Positions 46,737-58,750 of a stretch of DNA of 64,000 nt are shown here, in pieces (positions within the stretch are counted from its first letter, which is position 1; each line of letters opens with the position of its first letter). The stretch covers positions 372,001-436,000 of the forward strand of contig NW_027330861.1 of assembly GCF_022965805.1 (NCBI RefSeq). The letters are read 5' to 3'. The notes below the pieces were generated by a model. The model was not told the origin of the DNA. It was given only the letters and a program-made list of their open reading frames with translations, and made no database searches. This DNA is from Primulina eburnea (lineage: Eukaryota; Streptophyta; Magnoliopsida; Lamiales; Gesneriaceae). The position numbers were made by a program, and so were the translations under genes.

Positions 46737-48064
46737 CACAAAATAAAGTCCATAGAAATGTCAATCCAAGTTCTTTTAAGAATAGCACGCAAAAGTGTAC
46801 CCAAAGTTCTATTGACAACTTCAGTTTGTCCATCCATTTGAGGATGACAAGTAGTAGATTACAACAATATTGAGCAAAGTTTAGCCCATAAAGTAATCCA
46901 AAAATAGAATCCCTCCCCTTCTTAGTCCTAGGCAACCCCAAAATAAAGTCCATAGAAATGTCAATCCAAGTTCTTTTAAGAATAGCACGCAAAAGTGTTC
47001 CCAAAGTTCTATTTACAACTTCAGTTTGTCCATCCGTTTGAGGATGACAAGTAGTAGATTACAACAATATTGAGCAAAGTTTAGCCCATAAAGTAATCCA
47101 AAAATAGAATCTCTCCCCTTCTTAGTCCTAGGCAAACCCAAAATAAAGTCCAAAGAAATGTCAATCCAAGTTCTTTTAAGAATAGCACGCAAAAGTGTAC
47201 CCAAAGTTCTATTGACAACTTCAGTTTGTCCATCCGTTTGAGGATGACAAGTAGTAGATTACAACAATATTGAGCAAAGTTTAGCCCATAAAGTAATCCA
47301 AAAATAGAATCCCTCCCCTTCTTAGCCCTAGGTATCCCGAAAATAAAGTCCATAGAAATGTCAATCCAAGTTCTTTTAAAAATAGCACGCAAAAGTGTTC
47401 CCAAAGTTCTATTGACAACTTCAGTTTGTCCATCCGTTTGAGGATGACAAGTAGTAGATTACAACAATATTAAGCAAAGTTTAGCCCATAAAGTAATCCA
47501 AAAATAGAATCCCTCCCCTTCTTAGTCCTAGGCAACCCCAAAATAAAGTCCATAGAATTGTCAATCCAAGTTCTTTTAAGAATAGCACGCAAAAGTGTTC
47601 CCAAAGTTCTATTGACAACTTCAGTTTGTCCATCCGTTTGAGGATGACAAGTAGTAGATTACAACAATATTGAGCAAAGTTTACCCCATTAAGTAATCCC
47701 AAAATAGAATCCCTCCCCGTCTTAGTCCTAGGCAACCCCAAAAATAAAGTCCATAGAAATGTCAATCCAAGTTCTTTTAAGAATAACACGCAAAAGTGTA
47801 CCCAAAGTTCTATTGACAACTTCAGTTTGTCCATCCGTTTGAGGATGACAAGTAGTAGATTACAACAATATTGAGCAAAGTTTAGCCCATAAAGTAATCC
47901 AAAAATAGAATCCCTCCCCTTCTTAGTCCTAGGCAACCCCAAAATAAAGTCCATAGAAATGTCAATCCAAGTTCTTTTAAGAATAGCAAGCAAAAGTGTA
48001 CCCAAAGTTCTATTGACAACTTCAGTTTGTCCATCCGTTTGAGGATGACAAGTAGTAGCTTACA

Positions 48065-50212
48065 ACAATTAATGAGCAAAGTTTAGCTCATAAAGTAATC
48101 AAAAATAGAATCCCTCCCCTTCTTAGTCCTAGGCAACCCCAAAATAAAGTCCATAGAAATGTCAATCCAAGTTCTTTTAAGAATAGCACGCAAAAGTGTA
48201 CCCAAAGTTCTATGGACAACTTCAGTTTTTCCATCCGTTTGAGGATGACAAGTAGTAGATTACAACAATATTGAGCAAAGTTTAGCCCATAAAGTAATCC
48301 AAAAATAGAATCCCTCCCCTTCTTAGTCCTAGGCATCCCGAAAATAAAGTCCATAGAAATGTCAATCCAAGTTCTTTTAAGAATAGCACGCAAAAGTGTA
48401 CCCAAAGTTCTATTGACAACTTCTGTTTGTCCATCCGTTTGAGGATGACAAGTAGTAGATTACAACAATATTGAGCAAAGTTTAGCCCATTAAGTAATCC
48501 AAAAATAGAATCCCTCCCCTTCTTAGTCCTAGGCAACCCCAAAATAAAGTCCATAGAAATGTCAATCCAAGTTCTTTTTAAGAATCCCTCCCCTTCTTAG
48601 TCCTAGACAACCCCAAAATAAAGTCCATAGAAATGTCAATCCAAGTCCTTTTAAGAATAGCACGCAAAAGTGTACCCAAAGTTCTATGGACAACTTCAGT
48701 TTTTCCATCCGTTTGAGGATGACAAGTAGTAGATTACAACAATATTGAGCAAAGTTTAGCCCATAAAGTAATCCAAAAATAGAATCCCTCCCCTTCTTAG
48801 TCCTAGGCATCCCGAAAATAAAGTCCATAGAAATGACAATCCAAGTTCTTTTAAGAATAGCACGCAAAAGTGTTCCCAAAGTTCTATTGACAACTTCAGT
48901 TTGTCCTTCCGTTTGAGGATGACAAGTAGTAGATTACAACAATATTGAGCAAAGTTTAGCCCATAAAGTAATCCAAAAATAGAATCCCTCCCCTTCTTAG
49001 TCCTAGGCAACCCCAAAATAAAGTCCATAGAAATGTCAATCCAAGTTCTTTTAAGAATAGCAAGCAAAAGTGTACCCAAAGTTCTATTGACAACTTCAGT
49101 TTGTCCATCCGTTTGAGGATGACAAGTAGTAGCTTACAACAATTAATGAGCAAAGTTTAGCTCATAAAGTAATCAAAAATAGAATCCCTCCCCTTCTTAG
49201 TCCTAGGCAACCCCAAAATAAAGTCCATAGAAATGTCAATCCAAGTTCTTTTAAGAATAGCACGCAAAAGTGTACCCAAAGTTCTATGGACAACTTCAGT
49301 TTTTCCATCCGTTTGAGGATGACAAGTAGTAGATTACAACAATATTGAGCAAAGTTTAGCCCATAAAGTAATCCAAAAATAGAATCCCTCCCCTTCTTAG
49401 TCCTAGGCATCCCGAAAATAAAGTCCATAGAAATGTCAATCCAAGTTCTTTTAAGAATAGCACGCAAAAGTGTACCCAAAGTTCTATTGACAACTTCTGT
49501 TTGTCCATCCGTTTGAGGATGACAAGTAGTAGATTACAACAATATTGAGCAAAGTTTAGCCCATTAAGTAATCCAAAAATAGAATCCCTCCCCTTCTTAG
49601 TCCTAGGCAACCCCAAAATAAAGTCCATAGAAATGTCAATCCAAGTTCTTTTTAAGAATCCCTCCCCTTCTTAGTCCTAGACAACCCCAAAATAAAGTCC
49701 ATAGAAATGTCAATCCAAGTCCTTTTAAGAATAGCACGCAAAAGTGTACCCAAAGTTCTATGGACAACTTCAGTTTTTCCATCCGTTTGAGGATGACAAG
49801 TAGTAGATTACAACAATATTGAGCAAAGTTTAGCCCATAAAGTAATCCAAAAATAGAATCCCTCCCCTTCTTAGTCCTAGGCATCCCGAAAATAAAGTCC
49901 ATAGAAATGACAATCCAAGTTCTTTTAAGAATAGCACGCAAAAGTGTTCCCAAAGTTCTATTGACAACTTCAGTTTGTCCTTCCGTTTGAGGATGACAAG
50001 TAGTAGATTACAACAATATTGAGCAAAGTTTAGCCCATAAAGTAATCCAAAAATAGAATCCCTCCCCTTCTTAGTCCTAGGCAACCCCAAAATAAAGTCC
50101 ATAGAAATGTCAATCCAAGTTCTTTTAAGAATAGCAAGCAAAAGTGTACCCAAAGTTCTATTGACAACTTCAGTTTGTCCATCCGTTTGAGGATGACAAG
50201 TAGTAGCTTACA
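48065..50212 (-). repeat. Higher-order repeat of 1074 bp, two copies
   Basis: The unique marker acaattaatgagc occurs at 48065, 49139 and 50213, exactly 1074 bp apart (five 200-bp monomers plus one 74-bp short monomer). Within a unit, further markers repeat in order: tctatggacaac, cttctgtttg, the short monomer, ccaagtcctttt, gaaatgacaatcc, gtccttccg and agcaagcaaaag. By eye the two copies look almost identical. Confidence 0.9.
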
Positions 50213-53200
50213 ACAATTAATGAGCAAAGTTTAGCTCATAAAGTAATCAAAAATAGAATCCCTCCCCTTCTTAGTCCTAGGCAACCCCAAAATAAAGTCC
50301 ATAGAAATGTCAATCCAAGTTCTTTTAAGAATAGCACGCAAAAGTGTACCCAAAGTTCTATGGACAACTTCAGTTTTTCCATCCGTTTGAGGATGACAAG
50401 TAGTAGATTACAACAATATTGAGGAAAGTTTAGCCCATAAAGTAATCCAAAAATAGAATCCCTCCCCTTCTTAGTCCTAGGCATCCCGAAAATAAAGTCC
50501 ATAAAAATGTCAATACAAGTTCTTTTAAGAATAGCACGCAAAAGTGTACCCAAAGTTCTATTGACAACTTCTGTTTGTCCATCCGTTTGAGGATGACAAG
50601 TAGTAGATTACAACAATATTGAGCAAAGTTTAGCCCATTAAGTAATCCAAAAATAGAATCCCTCCCCTTCTTAGTCCTAGGCAACCCCAAAATAAAGTCC
50701 ATAGAAATGTCAATCCAAGTTCTTTTTAAGAATCCCTCCCCTTCTTAGTCCTAGACAACCCCAAAATAAAGTCCATAGAAATGTCAATCCAAGTTCTTTT
50801 AAGAATAACACGCAAAAGTGTTCCCAAAGTTCTATTTACAACTTCAGTTTGTCCATCCGTTTGAGGATGACAAGTAGTAGATTACAACTTTATTGTGCAA
50901 ATTTTAGCCCATAAGGTAATCCATAAATAGAATCCCTCCACTTCTTAGTCCTAGGCAACCCCAAAATAAAGTCCATAGAAATGTCAATCCAAGTTCTTTT
51001 AAGAATAACACGCAAAAGTGTACCCAAAGTTCTATTGACAACTTCAGTTTGTCCATCCGTTTGAGGATGACAAGTAGTAGATTACAACAATATTGAGCAA
51101 AGTTGAGCCCATAAAGTAATCCAAAAATAGAATCCCTCCCCTTCTTAGTCCTAGGCAACCCCAAAATAAAGTCCATAGAAATGTCAATCCAAGTTCTTTT
51201 AAGAATAGAACGCAAAAGTGTTCCCAAAGTTCTATTTACAACTTCAGTTTTTCCATCCGTTTGAGGATGACAAGTAGTAAATTACAACTTTATTGTGCAA
51301 ATTTTAGCCCATAAAGTAATCCATAAATAGAATCCATCCCCTTCTTAGTCCTAGGCAACCCCAAAAAAAAGTCCATAGAAATGTCAATCCAAGTTCTTTT
51401 AAGAATAGGACGCAAAAGTGTTCCCAAAGTTCTATTTACAACTTCAGTTTGTCCATCCGTTTGAGGATGACAAGTAGTAGATTACAACAATATTGAGCAA
51501 AGTTTAGCCCATAAAGTAATCAAAAAATAGAATCCCTCCCCTTCTTAGTCCTAGGCAACCCCAAAATAAAGTCCATAGAAATGTCAATCCAAGTTCTTTT
51601 AAGAATAGCACGCAAAAGTGTACCCAAAGTTCTATTGACAACTTCAGTTTGTCCATCCGTTTGAGGATGACAAGTAGTAGATTACAACAATATTGAGCAA
51701 AGTTTAGCCCATTAAGTAATCCAAAAATAGAATCCCTCCCCTTCTTAGTCCTAGGCAACCCCAAAATAAAGTCCATAGAAATGTCAATCCAAGTCCTTTT
51801 AAGAATAGCACGCAAAAGTGTACCCAAAGTTCTATGGACAACTTCAGTTTTTCCATCTGTTTGAGGATGACAAGTAGTAGATTACAACAATATTGAGCAA
51901 AGTTTAGCCCATAAAGTAATCCAAAAATAGAATCACTCCCCTTCTTAGTCCTAGGCATCCCGAAAATAAAGTCCATAGAAATGACAATCCAAGTTCTTTT
52001 AAGAATAGCACGCAAAAGTGTTCCCAAAGTTCTATTGACAACTTCAGTTTGTCCTTCCGTTTGAGGATGACAAGTAGTAGATTACAACAATATTGAGCAA
52101 AGTTTAGCCCATAAAGTAATCCAAAAATAGAATCCCTCCCCTTCTTAGTCCTAGGCAACCCCAAAATAAAGTCCATAGAAATGTCAATCCAAGTTCTTTT
52201 AAGAATAGCAAGCAAAAGTGTACCCAAAGTTCTATTGACAACTTCAGTTTGTCCATCCGTTTGAGGATGACAAGTAGTAGCTTACAACAATTAATGAGCA
52301 AAGTTTAGCTCATAAAGTAATCAAAAATAGAATCCCTCCCCTTCTTAGTCCTAGGCAACCCCAAAATAAAGTCCATAGAAATGTCAATCCAAGTTCTTTT
52401 AAGAATAGCACGCAAAAGTGTACCCAAAGTTCTATGGACAACTTCAGTTTTTCCATCCGTTTGAGGATGACAAGTAGTAGATTACAACAATATTGAGCAA
52501 AGTTTAGCCCATAAAGTAATCCAAAAATAGAATCCCTCCCCTTCTTAGTCCTAGGCATCCCGAAAATAAAGTCCATAGAAATGTCAATCCAAGTTCTTTT
52601 AAGAATAGCACGCAAAAGTGTACCCAAAGTTCTATTGACAACTTCTGTTTGTCCATCCGTTTGAGGATGACAAGTAGTAGATTACAACAATATTGAGCAA
52701 AGTTTAGCCCATTAAGTAATCCAAAAATAGAATCCCTCCCCTTCTTAGTCCTAGGCAACCCCAAAATAAAGTCCATAGAAATGTCAATCCAAGTTCTTTT
52801 TAAGAATCCCTCCCCTTCTTAGTCCTAGACAACCCCAAAATAAAGTCCATAGAAATGTCAATCCAAGTTCTTTTAAGAATAACACGCAAAAGTGTTCCCA
52901 AAGTTCTATTTACAACTTCAGTTTGTCCATCCGTTTGAGGATGACAAGTAGTAGATTACAACTTTATTGTGCAAATTTTAGCCCATAAGGTAATCCATAA
53001 ATAGAATCCCTCCACTTCTTAGTCCTAGGCAACCCCAAAATAAAGTCCATAGAAATGTCAATCCAAGTTCTTTTAAGAATAACACGCAAAAGTGTACCCA
53101 AAGTTCTATTGACAACTTCAGTTTGTCCATCCGTTTGAGGATGACAAGTAGTAGATTACAACAATATTGAGCAAAGTTGAGCCCATAAAGTAATCCAAAA

Positions 53201-54360
53201 ATAGAATCCCTCCCCTTCTTAGTCCTAGGCAACCCCAAAATAAAGTCCATAGAAATGTCAATCCAAGTTCTTTTAAGAATAGAACGCAAAAGTGTTCCCA
53301 AAGTTCTATTTACAACTTCAGTTTTTCCATCCGTTTGAGGATGACAAGTAGTAAATTACAACTTTATTGTGCAAATTTTAGCCCATAAAGTAATCCATAA
53401 ATAGAATCCATCCCCTTCTTAGTCCTAGGCAACCCCAAAAAAAAGTCCATAGAAATGTCAATCCAAGTTCTTTTAAGAATAGGACGCAAAAGTGTTCCCA
53501 AAGTTCTATTTACAACTTCAGTTTGTCCATCCGTTTGAGGATGACAAGTAGTAGATTACAACAATATTGAGCAAAGTTTAGCCCATAAAGTAATCAAAAA
53601 ATAGAATCCCTCCCCTTCTTAGTCCTAGGCAACCCCAAAATAAAGTCCATAGAAATGTCAATCCAAGTTCTTTTAAGAATAGCACGCAAAAGTGTACCCA
53701 AAGTTCTATTGACAACTTCAGTTTGTCCATCCGTTTGAGGATGACAAGTAGTAGATTACAACAATATTGAGCAAAGTTTAGCCCATTAAGTAATCCAAAA
53801 ATAGAATCCCTCCCCTTCTTAGTCCTAGGCAACCCCAAAATAAAGTCCATAGAAATGTCAATCCAAGTCCTTTTAAGAATAGCACGCAAAAGTGTACCCA
53901 AAGTTCTATGGACAACTTCAGTTTTTCCATCCGTTTGAGGATGACAAGTAGTAGATTACAACAATATTGAACAAAGTTTAGCCCATAAAGTAATCCAAAA
54001 ATAGAATCCCTCCCCTTCTTAGTCCTAGGCATCCCGAAAATAAAGTCCATAGAAATGACAATCCAAGTTCTTTTAAGAATAGCACGCAAAAGTGTTCCCA
54101 AAGTTCTATTGACAACTTCAGTTTGTCCTTCCGTTTGAGGATGACAAGTAGTAGATTACAACAATATTGAGCAAAGTTTAGCCCATAAAGTAATCCAAAA
54201 ATAGAATCCCTCCCCTTCTTAGTCCTAGGCAACCCCAAAATAAAGTCCATAGAAATGTCAATCCAAGTTCTTTTAAGAATAGCAAGCAAAAGTGTACCCA
54301 AAGTTCTATTGACAACTTCAGTTTGTCCATCCGTTTGAGGATGACAAGTAGTAGCTTACA
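50213..54360 (-). repeat. Higher-order repeat of 2074 bp, two copies plus a third split by element C
   Basis: The acaattaatgagc marker lies at 50213, 52287 and 54361 (2074 bp apart), and next at 63504, which is again 2074 bp after removing the 7069 bp of element C plus TSD. The unit equals the 1074-bp unit with five more monomers inserted, including markers ataaggtaatcc, gttgagccc, ccccaaaaaaaagtcc and aataggacgc. Confidence 0.9.
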
Positions 54361-55132
54361 ACAATTAATGAGCAAAGTTTAGCTCATAAAGTAATCAAAA
54401 ATAGAATCCCTCCCCTTCTTAGTCCTAGGCAACCCCAAAATAAAGTCCATAGAAATGTCAATCCAAGTTCTTTTAAGAATAGCACGCAAAAGTGTACCCA
54501 AAGTTCTATGGACAACTTCAGTTTTTCCATCCGTTTGAGGATGACAAGTAGTAGATTACAACAATATTGAGATAAGTTTAGCCCATAAAGTAATCCAAAA
54601 ATAGAATCCCTCCCCTTCTTAGTCCTAGGCATCCCGAAAATAAAGTCCATAGAAATGTCAATCCAAGTTCTTTTAAGAATAGCACGCAAAAGTGTACCCA
54701 AAGTTCTATTGACAACTTCTGTTTGTCCATCCGTTTGAGGATGACAAGTAGTAGATTACAACAATATTGAGCAAAGTTTAGCCCATTAAGTAATCCAAAA
54801 ATAGAATCCCTCCCCTTCTTAGTCCTAGGCAACCCCAAAATAAAGTCCATAGAAATGTCAATCCAAGTTCTTTTTAAGAATCCCTCCCCTTCTTAGTCCT
54901 AGACAACCCCAAAATAAAGTCCATAGAAATGTCAATCCAAGTTCTTTTAAGAATAACACGCAAAAGTGTTCCCAAAGTTCTATTTACAACTTCAGTTTGT
55001 CCATCCGTTTGAGGATGACAAGTAGTAGATTACAACTTTATTGTGCAAATTTTAACCCATAAGGTAATCCATAAATAGAATCCCTCCACTTCTTAGTCCT
55101 AGGCAACCCCAAAATAAAGTCCATAGAAATGT

Positions 55133-55137
55133 CAATC
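55133..55137. repeat. TSD CAATC (left) of element C
   Basis: caatc at 55133-55137 and 62202-62206. Confidence 0.92.
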
Positions 55138-55784
55138 TGTGGGGACCCGGACGCTAATCAAGTTCTTAATCATCATTGGGACTAATTAATCAATTATAAG
55201 CAGGGTCTAAAAATTTTTCTTTTAATATACAAAGCGGAAACGTAATGTAATTTACTCGAATTACATATTAAACATAAACATACAATTCTTGTGTTATCTA
55301 CACAATTAAACTAGGTTCAACTATAAATCAAAGCTGAATCCTAAGTTGCTGCCAAGCCCGGATCTCCACGCTATCTAATCTTCTCTCATCCTCTTCTTGA
55401 CCCTGATCCAGCCCCACCTGTTGTCATGCACACATACAAACAAGACAACAGCCGGATAACTCCGGTGAGATATGAATATCCCAGTATAAACAATGTAAAC
55501 ATGCAATCATATAAAACATATATAAAAGCATAATTACAATATCATTACATGTAGCAACTCAACAAACATGAATGATAACATGTATCACATCAGAAACATA
55601 ATCAATATCAAATAAAGAATCATACTCAGACTTAGACTCGACTCAGATAACGCGTCGTCTCAGGCTCGACTCAACTCTAACCTAGGGATCCCGATGTCTG
55701 GACATTTACAAATATATCGAATCTCAGTCGATAGGAATGAATCAATCCCTAAACGGCATCGATATAATTCATATATCCAGTGTC

Positions 55785-56055
55785 TGGGCGAATCAGCCGC
55801 AGACTTGACGAATCAGTCAATAACCAGACGAATCAGCCTGTAATTAAGCGAATCAGCTTAAGTTTAGACGAATCAGTCAAAATATAGCGAGTCAGCTATA
55901 ATTAGGCGAATCAGCCAATAAATAGACGAATCAGTCTATAACCCGACGAATCAGCCGGTGACTAGGCGAATCAGCCTATGACTCAACGACTCAGTAATCA
56001 ATAGATGCATTCAGTATCTAGGCAAATCCATCAATGACTAGCGAATCAGTAGTCA
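55785..56055. repeat. gacgaatcag minisatellite, 3' LTR of C
   Basis: Around 14 degenerate units of 16-20 bp on gcgaatcagcc / gacgaatcagtc, flanked by short complementary bases that give each unit weak dyad symmetry. Same array at 60779-61049 in the other LTR and a shorter one in the solo LTR. Confidence 0.82.
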
Positions 56056-56771
56056 TTACATGCAGTAGCTATAAATCAATAGACAACAATCATAAATCTC
56101 ATCAATTGCAAATATCAATGCAATAAATGACAGTATGTGATTTAGGGAGACTCGAGTCAAACCTCACTCGAGTTGTGCAATCCCAACTCAACATTAATTT
56201 ATACCTTTCTTTCTGATACTCTGGCTCTGTCGAAGTCTCGAACCCCAAGCCTGTCAATACTCAGTCTGACAATAACGATATTGAGGGTATAATATCAATA
56301 TACCATCCAACCAATACTGGATATAATCAGAATTTAATCAAATTCTGTTTCAACAACATAACGGCATAATCTCAATACATCCAGCCATATCATATCAGTC
56401 AGATACCAATTCTAACATCTTATAATCAATAACAACTCAATTCTGGTATCAAATCAACTCCGAAATTCATAACAATTTCATATGGTATCTGTTTCTCAAT
56501 CCGGTTACGATTATACGATGTCTAACATGACGAGAACATCATATATGAATCCTATCAGATTCTGACAATACCATAATTTCAAGACATATCAAAACGTAGC
56601 AAAACTTACGTCCAGTTGTAGCCTACGTCGATAGGAACACAGTACCGCAGTCGGATTCAAAATCGGACGGACGGATTCCTCACAAAAGGCGTAAGGATTT
56701 TCAACCCTATTTCAGAAACCTTTTCCCTCGATTTCCTTTCGTTTCCTTCTTATGAATTCTGAAAGAATTCA

Positions 56772-56791
56772 ATATATATATATATATATAT
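56772..56791. repeat. (TA)n microsatellite, 3' LTR of C
   Basis: Two bp shorter than its partner at 61766-61787. Confidence 0.8.
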
Positions 56792-56838
56792 CTCGTACAT
56801 GCAATAAGGCACATGTCACATCCTTCACGTGACACGCA

Positions 56839-57053
56839 TCGCGCTCGGGCGGTAAGAAATTCCCGCCCGGGCGCTCGCTCGGCGCTCGGGCGGTAAAAAT
56901 CTGCCGCCCGGGCGCGAAGCGCTCTGCCTCCCTGCATTACCCGATGGCGCTCGGGCGGTCAAAAACTACCGCCCGGGCGCCAAGCTTTCTGCCCGGAACC
57001 ATCCTGGTTTAACATTGGCGCTCGAGCGGTCAAGAACCACCGCTCGGGCGCCA
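56839..57053. repeat. GC-rich dyad cluster, 3' LTR of C
   Basis: Four inverted pairs of the type gcgctcgggcggt ... accgcccgggcgc, each enclosing 5-10 A/T-rich bases, so each can fold into a strong hairpin. Repeated at 61836-62050. Confidence 0.88.
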
Positions 57054-57205
57054 AACATTCTGCCCGAAAATCACATAACTCATATGTGTTAACCAATCTG
57101 GTCTCGGAGTGGTCCAACTATGCTCACATCCATTCATCGTCGATAAATCATCTCAGATTACGTTAATCATCTCAGATTACGTTAATCAAATTCTTGGGCA
57201 TTACA

Positions 57206-57220
57206 TTTCTCCCCCCCTAA
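57206..57220 (-). promoter_or_regulatory. Polypurine tract of element C
   Basis: Minus strand TTAGGGGGGGAGAAA directly before the 3' LTR terminus TGTAATGCCC. Confidence 0.9.
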
Positions 57221-57302
57221 GATACGATTTCGTCCTCGAAATCACAGGCAATCAATCGTATCAATAAAAAGGTATATCACAAAACTGAATAGAAAACTCA
57301 CA

Positions 57303-57380
57303 TCAGTTAAATAACTCGGGGAATCTTTGTCTCATGTCTGCCTCTATTTCCCAAGTATCTTCTTCTATGCCCTGACGACT
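57303..57380 (-). pseudogene. Chromodomain C-terminal remnant of element C
   Basis: Minus strand reads QGIEEDTWEIEADMRQRFPE followed by LFN and a stop at 57303-57305. This is the typical end of a chromovirus chromodomain (aromatic W-E-x-E-x-x-M-R-x-x-x-P-E-L-F). Chromodomains guide integration by binding modified histones. Only this last ~25 residues is readable; the upstream part is deleted, so it is detached from the integrase frame. Confidence 0.75.
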
Positions 57381-57419
57381 TCACTGAATCCTCATATGAA
57401 GCATCAATAAAGATAGTGC

Positions 57420-58120
57420 TCATCTCAATAAAGAGGAAATCACCATTTCTTTCCGTACAACGTTTTGAAAGAAGCCATTTCAATACTCATCTAAGAGCTG
57501 TTGTGGTACAAAACTCACAAAATGGCACTGCATCTTGCCAGCTAGTGCTAAAATCAATCACTACTGCTCTCAGCATCCTCCAATATCTGGAGCGTCTGCT
57601 CAGACTATCCATCGGTCTATGGATGATATGTAGTACTAAGATGTAACTTCGTACTTAGAGCCTACTGCAAACTCTACCCAAAGTGCAATATAGACCGAGG
57701 ATCATGGTCTAAAACAATCGGCTTTGGCACTCTAGGCAGTGTGACTACCTTTCTGACATAAATCTCAGTCATCTGGTCATGTCTGTACGTCATCTCGTAC
57801 AGAATAAAACATGCGGATTTGGTCAATCTATCGGTCATAACCCACATCGCATCACAACTCCGGGAGGATCTCAGTAATTTCATTACCAATCTATGGAAAT
57901 GTGATCTCATTTCCTTTCAGGAATAGACAAACTCTGTACTAATCCTCCGGTTTTCTTTCTCTCAGGTTTCACCTATTGACAATTCAGACATTTGGCTACA
58001 ATTTCAGCAATATCAGCTTTCATTTGTTTCCATCAACACTGTCTTCTATCTGATTCAAACCCGAATTCCGAATAACAACAATATTCAGTCAAATTCAAGA
58101 TATCACTAATCAGTACTGAT
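57420..58120 (-). pseudogene. Integrase remnant of element C
   Basis: Frameshifted but continuous homology on the minus strand: zinc-binding segment with KCLNCQ near 58000; then HISID near 57895-57910, where the catalytic first Asp survives in a degraded context; then the longest open piece (57674-57910: MTDRLTKSACF, MTYRHDQMTEIYVRKVV, VPKPIVLDHDPRS for the second Asp region); then STTYHP-TDG-SEQTLQILED near 57580-57650 for the glutamate region, with two stops. All three catalytic motifs can be located but the frame is broken several times. Insertion activity from this copy is not expected. Confidence 0.78.
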
Positions 58121-58286
58121 CTGCTAACTCATACAACCGCAAATATCTGACACTGATATCCTCCTTGGTCAACTAAGCACGGTTAATTCAATTTCTCTGA
58201 CTGAACTCAGATCTGAGATCTTATCGGGGAAAAACATCAATAACTTTCATATCATTGGTAAATCATCCTATGATATACTCAACTTC
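58121..58286 (-). other. Element C deletion zone (reverse transcriptase/RNase H absent)
   Basis: Between the pre-RT linker and the integrase zinc-binding region only about 170 bp remain, where an intact element has about 2 kb. No RT or RNase H motif is visible, so the deletion of the polymerase lies here. Confidence 0.6.
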
Positions 58287-58750
58287 CGTCAATCAACTGA
58301 ATACATAAGGAGTCCATCTGCTCCTTTCTGTAATAATCGAGTCATAGCTAGTACGAATTATCAAAGGAACTCTCAATCTAGAATCCTTATCGTACAATAT
58401 TTATCCCCAGGCTATCTCAGGTCCGATTCTCCCCATGTTCTGGAACTAATCTAGGGTAGTTCTGTACTTGATCAGCATATCAAGATCATTAATGCAATCC
58501 CAGTACAATACCAGCTACCACAAGTTCTAACTCAGTCTCCTTCTCATTCTACTGTAGTATACATGATCTAACAGAAATCACTGATACAATATCTTTTCCC
58601 AAAGGAAAAGAAACAAATACTACAGTAAATAGGGACTCAACAGATAATGCATGCATCAATGCAAATCTTTCAGAAATAAATATAGGTGAAGCACCCGCAT
58701 CTATCAGTACAAAAGCAGGATAACTATATCAAGAATCGTTACCTGCAACA
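58287..58750 (-). pseudogene. Protease and pre-RT linker remnant of element C
   Basis: Just after gag the minus strand reads AFVLIDAGASPIFISERFAL (about 58665-58725), a retropepsin active site with DAGA instead of D(T/S)GA; the catalytic Asp is kept but the following Thr/Ser is Ala. The domain can be followed with stops to about 58440, and the linker MTRLLQKGADGLLMYSVD is at about 58290-58345. A frameshift at the gag end and a stop before the active site break the gag-pro fusion. Confidence 0.75.

Larger units (their letters stand above)
45811..46738 (-). mobile_element. Solo LTR D (928 bp), Ty3/gypsy, CRM-like
   Basis: TGATATGAATC...TTCGCATCA is TG...CA bounded, with 5-bp TSD CAAAA and no internal region, so it reads as a solo LTR. 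It is unrelated to families A-C. In minus orientation it opens directly with coding sequence for a polyprotein tail (DVPRKAWDPLQLPEGPITRG...), meaning the parent element's pol frame ran into its 3' LTR. That arrangement is known for some CRM-type centromeric chromoviruses; assignment to that clade here is inference. It also carries an internal cacggaccc minisatellite. Confidence 0.85.
46739..55137 (-). repeat. 200-bp integrase-derived satellite, block 5
   Basis: About 42 monomers with the clearest higher-order structure of the window. Short monomers lie near 48579, 49655, 50735, 52801 and 54875. The block opens with the right TSD of solo LTR D (46739-46743) and ends with the left TSD of element C (55133-55137). 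Confidence 0.95.
55138..57205 (-). repeat. Element C 3' LTR (2068 bp)
   Basis: tgtggggacccgg to gggcattaca. Contains the gaatcag minisatellite (55785-56055), (TA)n (56772-56791) and GC-rich dyads (56839-57053), plus the donor-like ACGTAAG, AAAGGTATAA and CCGGAGTTATCCGG landmarks shared with A and B. Confidence 0.95.

Noticed and set aside
46568..46873. Plus-strand 101-residue frame across the LTR D edge
   Set aside because: Antisense of the polyprotein tail and satellite; no family resemblance.
46333..47004. 223-residue fusion of satellite peptide and polyprotein tail as a novel gene
   Set aside because: The joint is the insertion boundary of solo LTR D (TSD at both sides); the open frame across it is accidental.
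57416..57646. 76-residue plus-strand frame in element C
   Set aside because: Antisense to the integrase glutamate region, which explains the sequence better.
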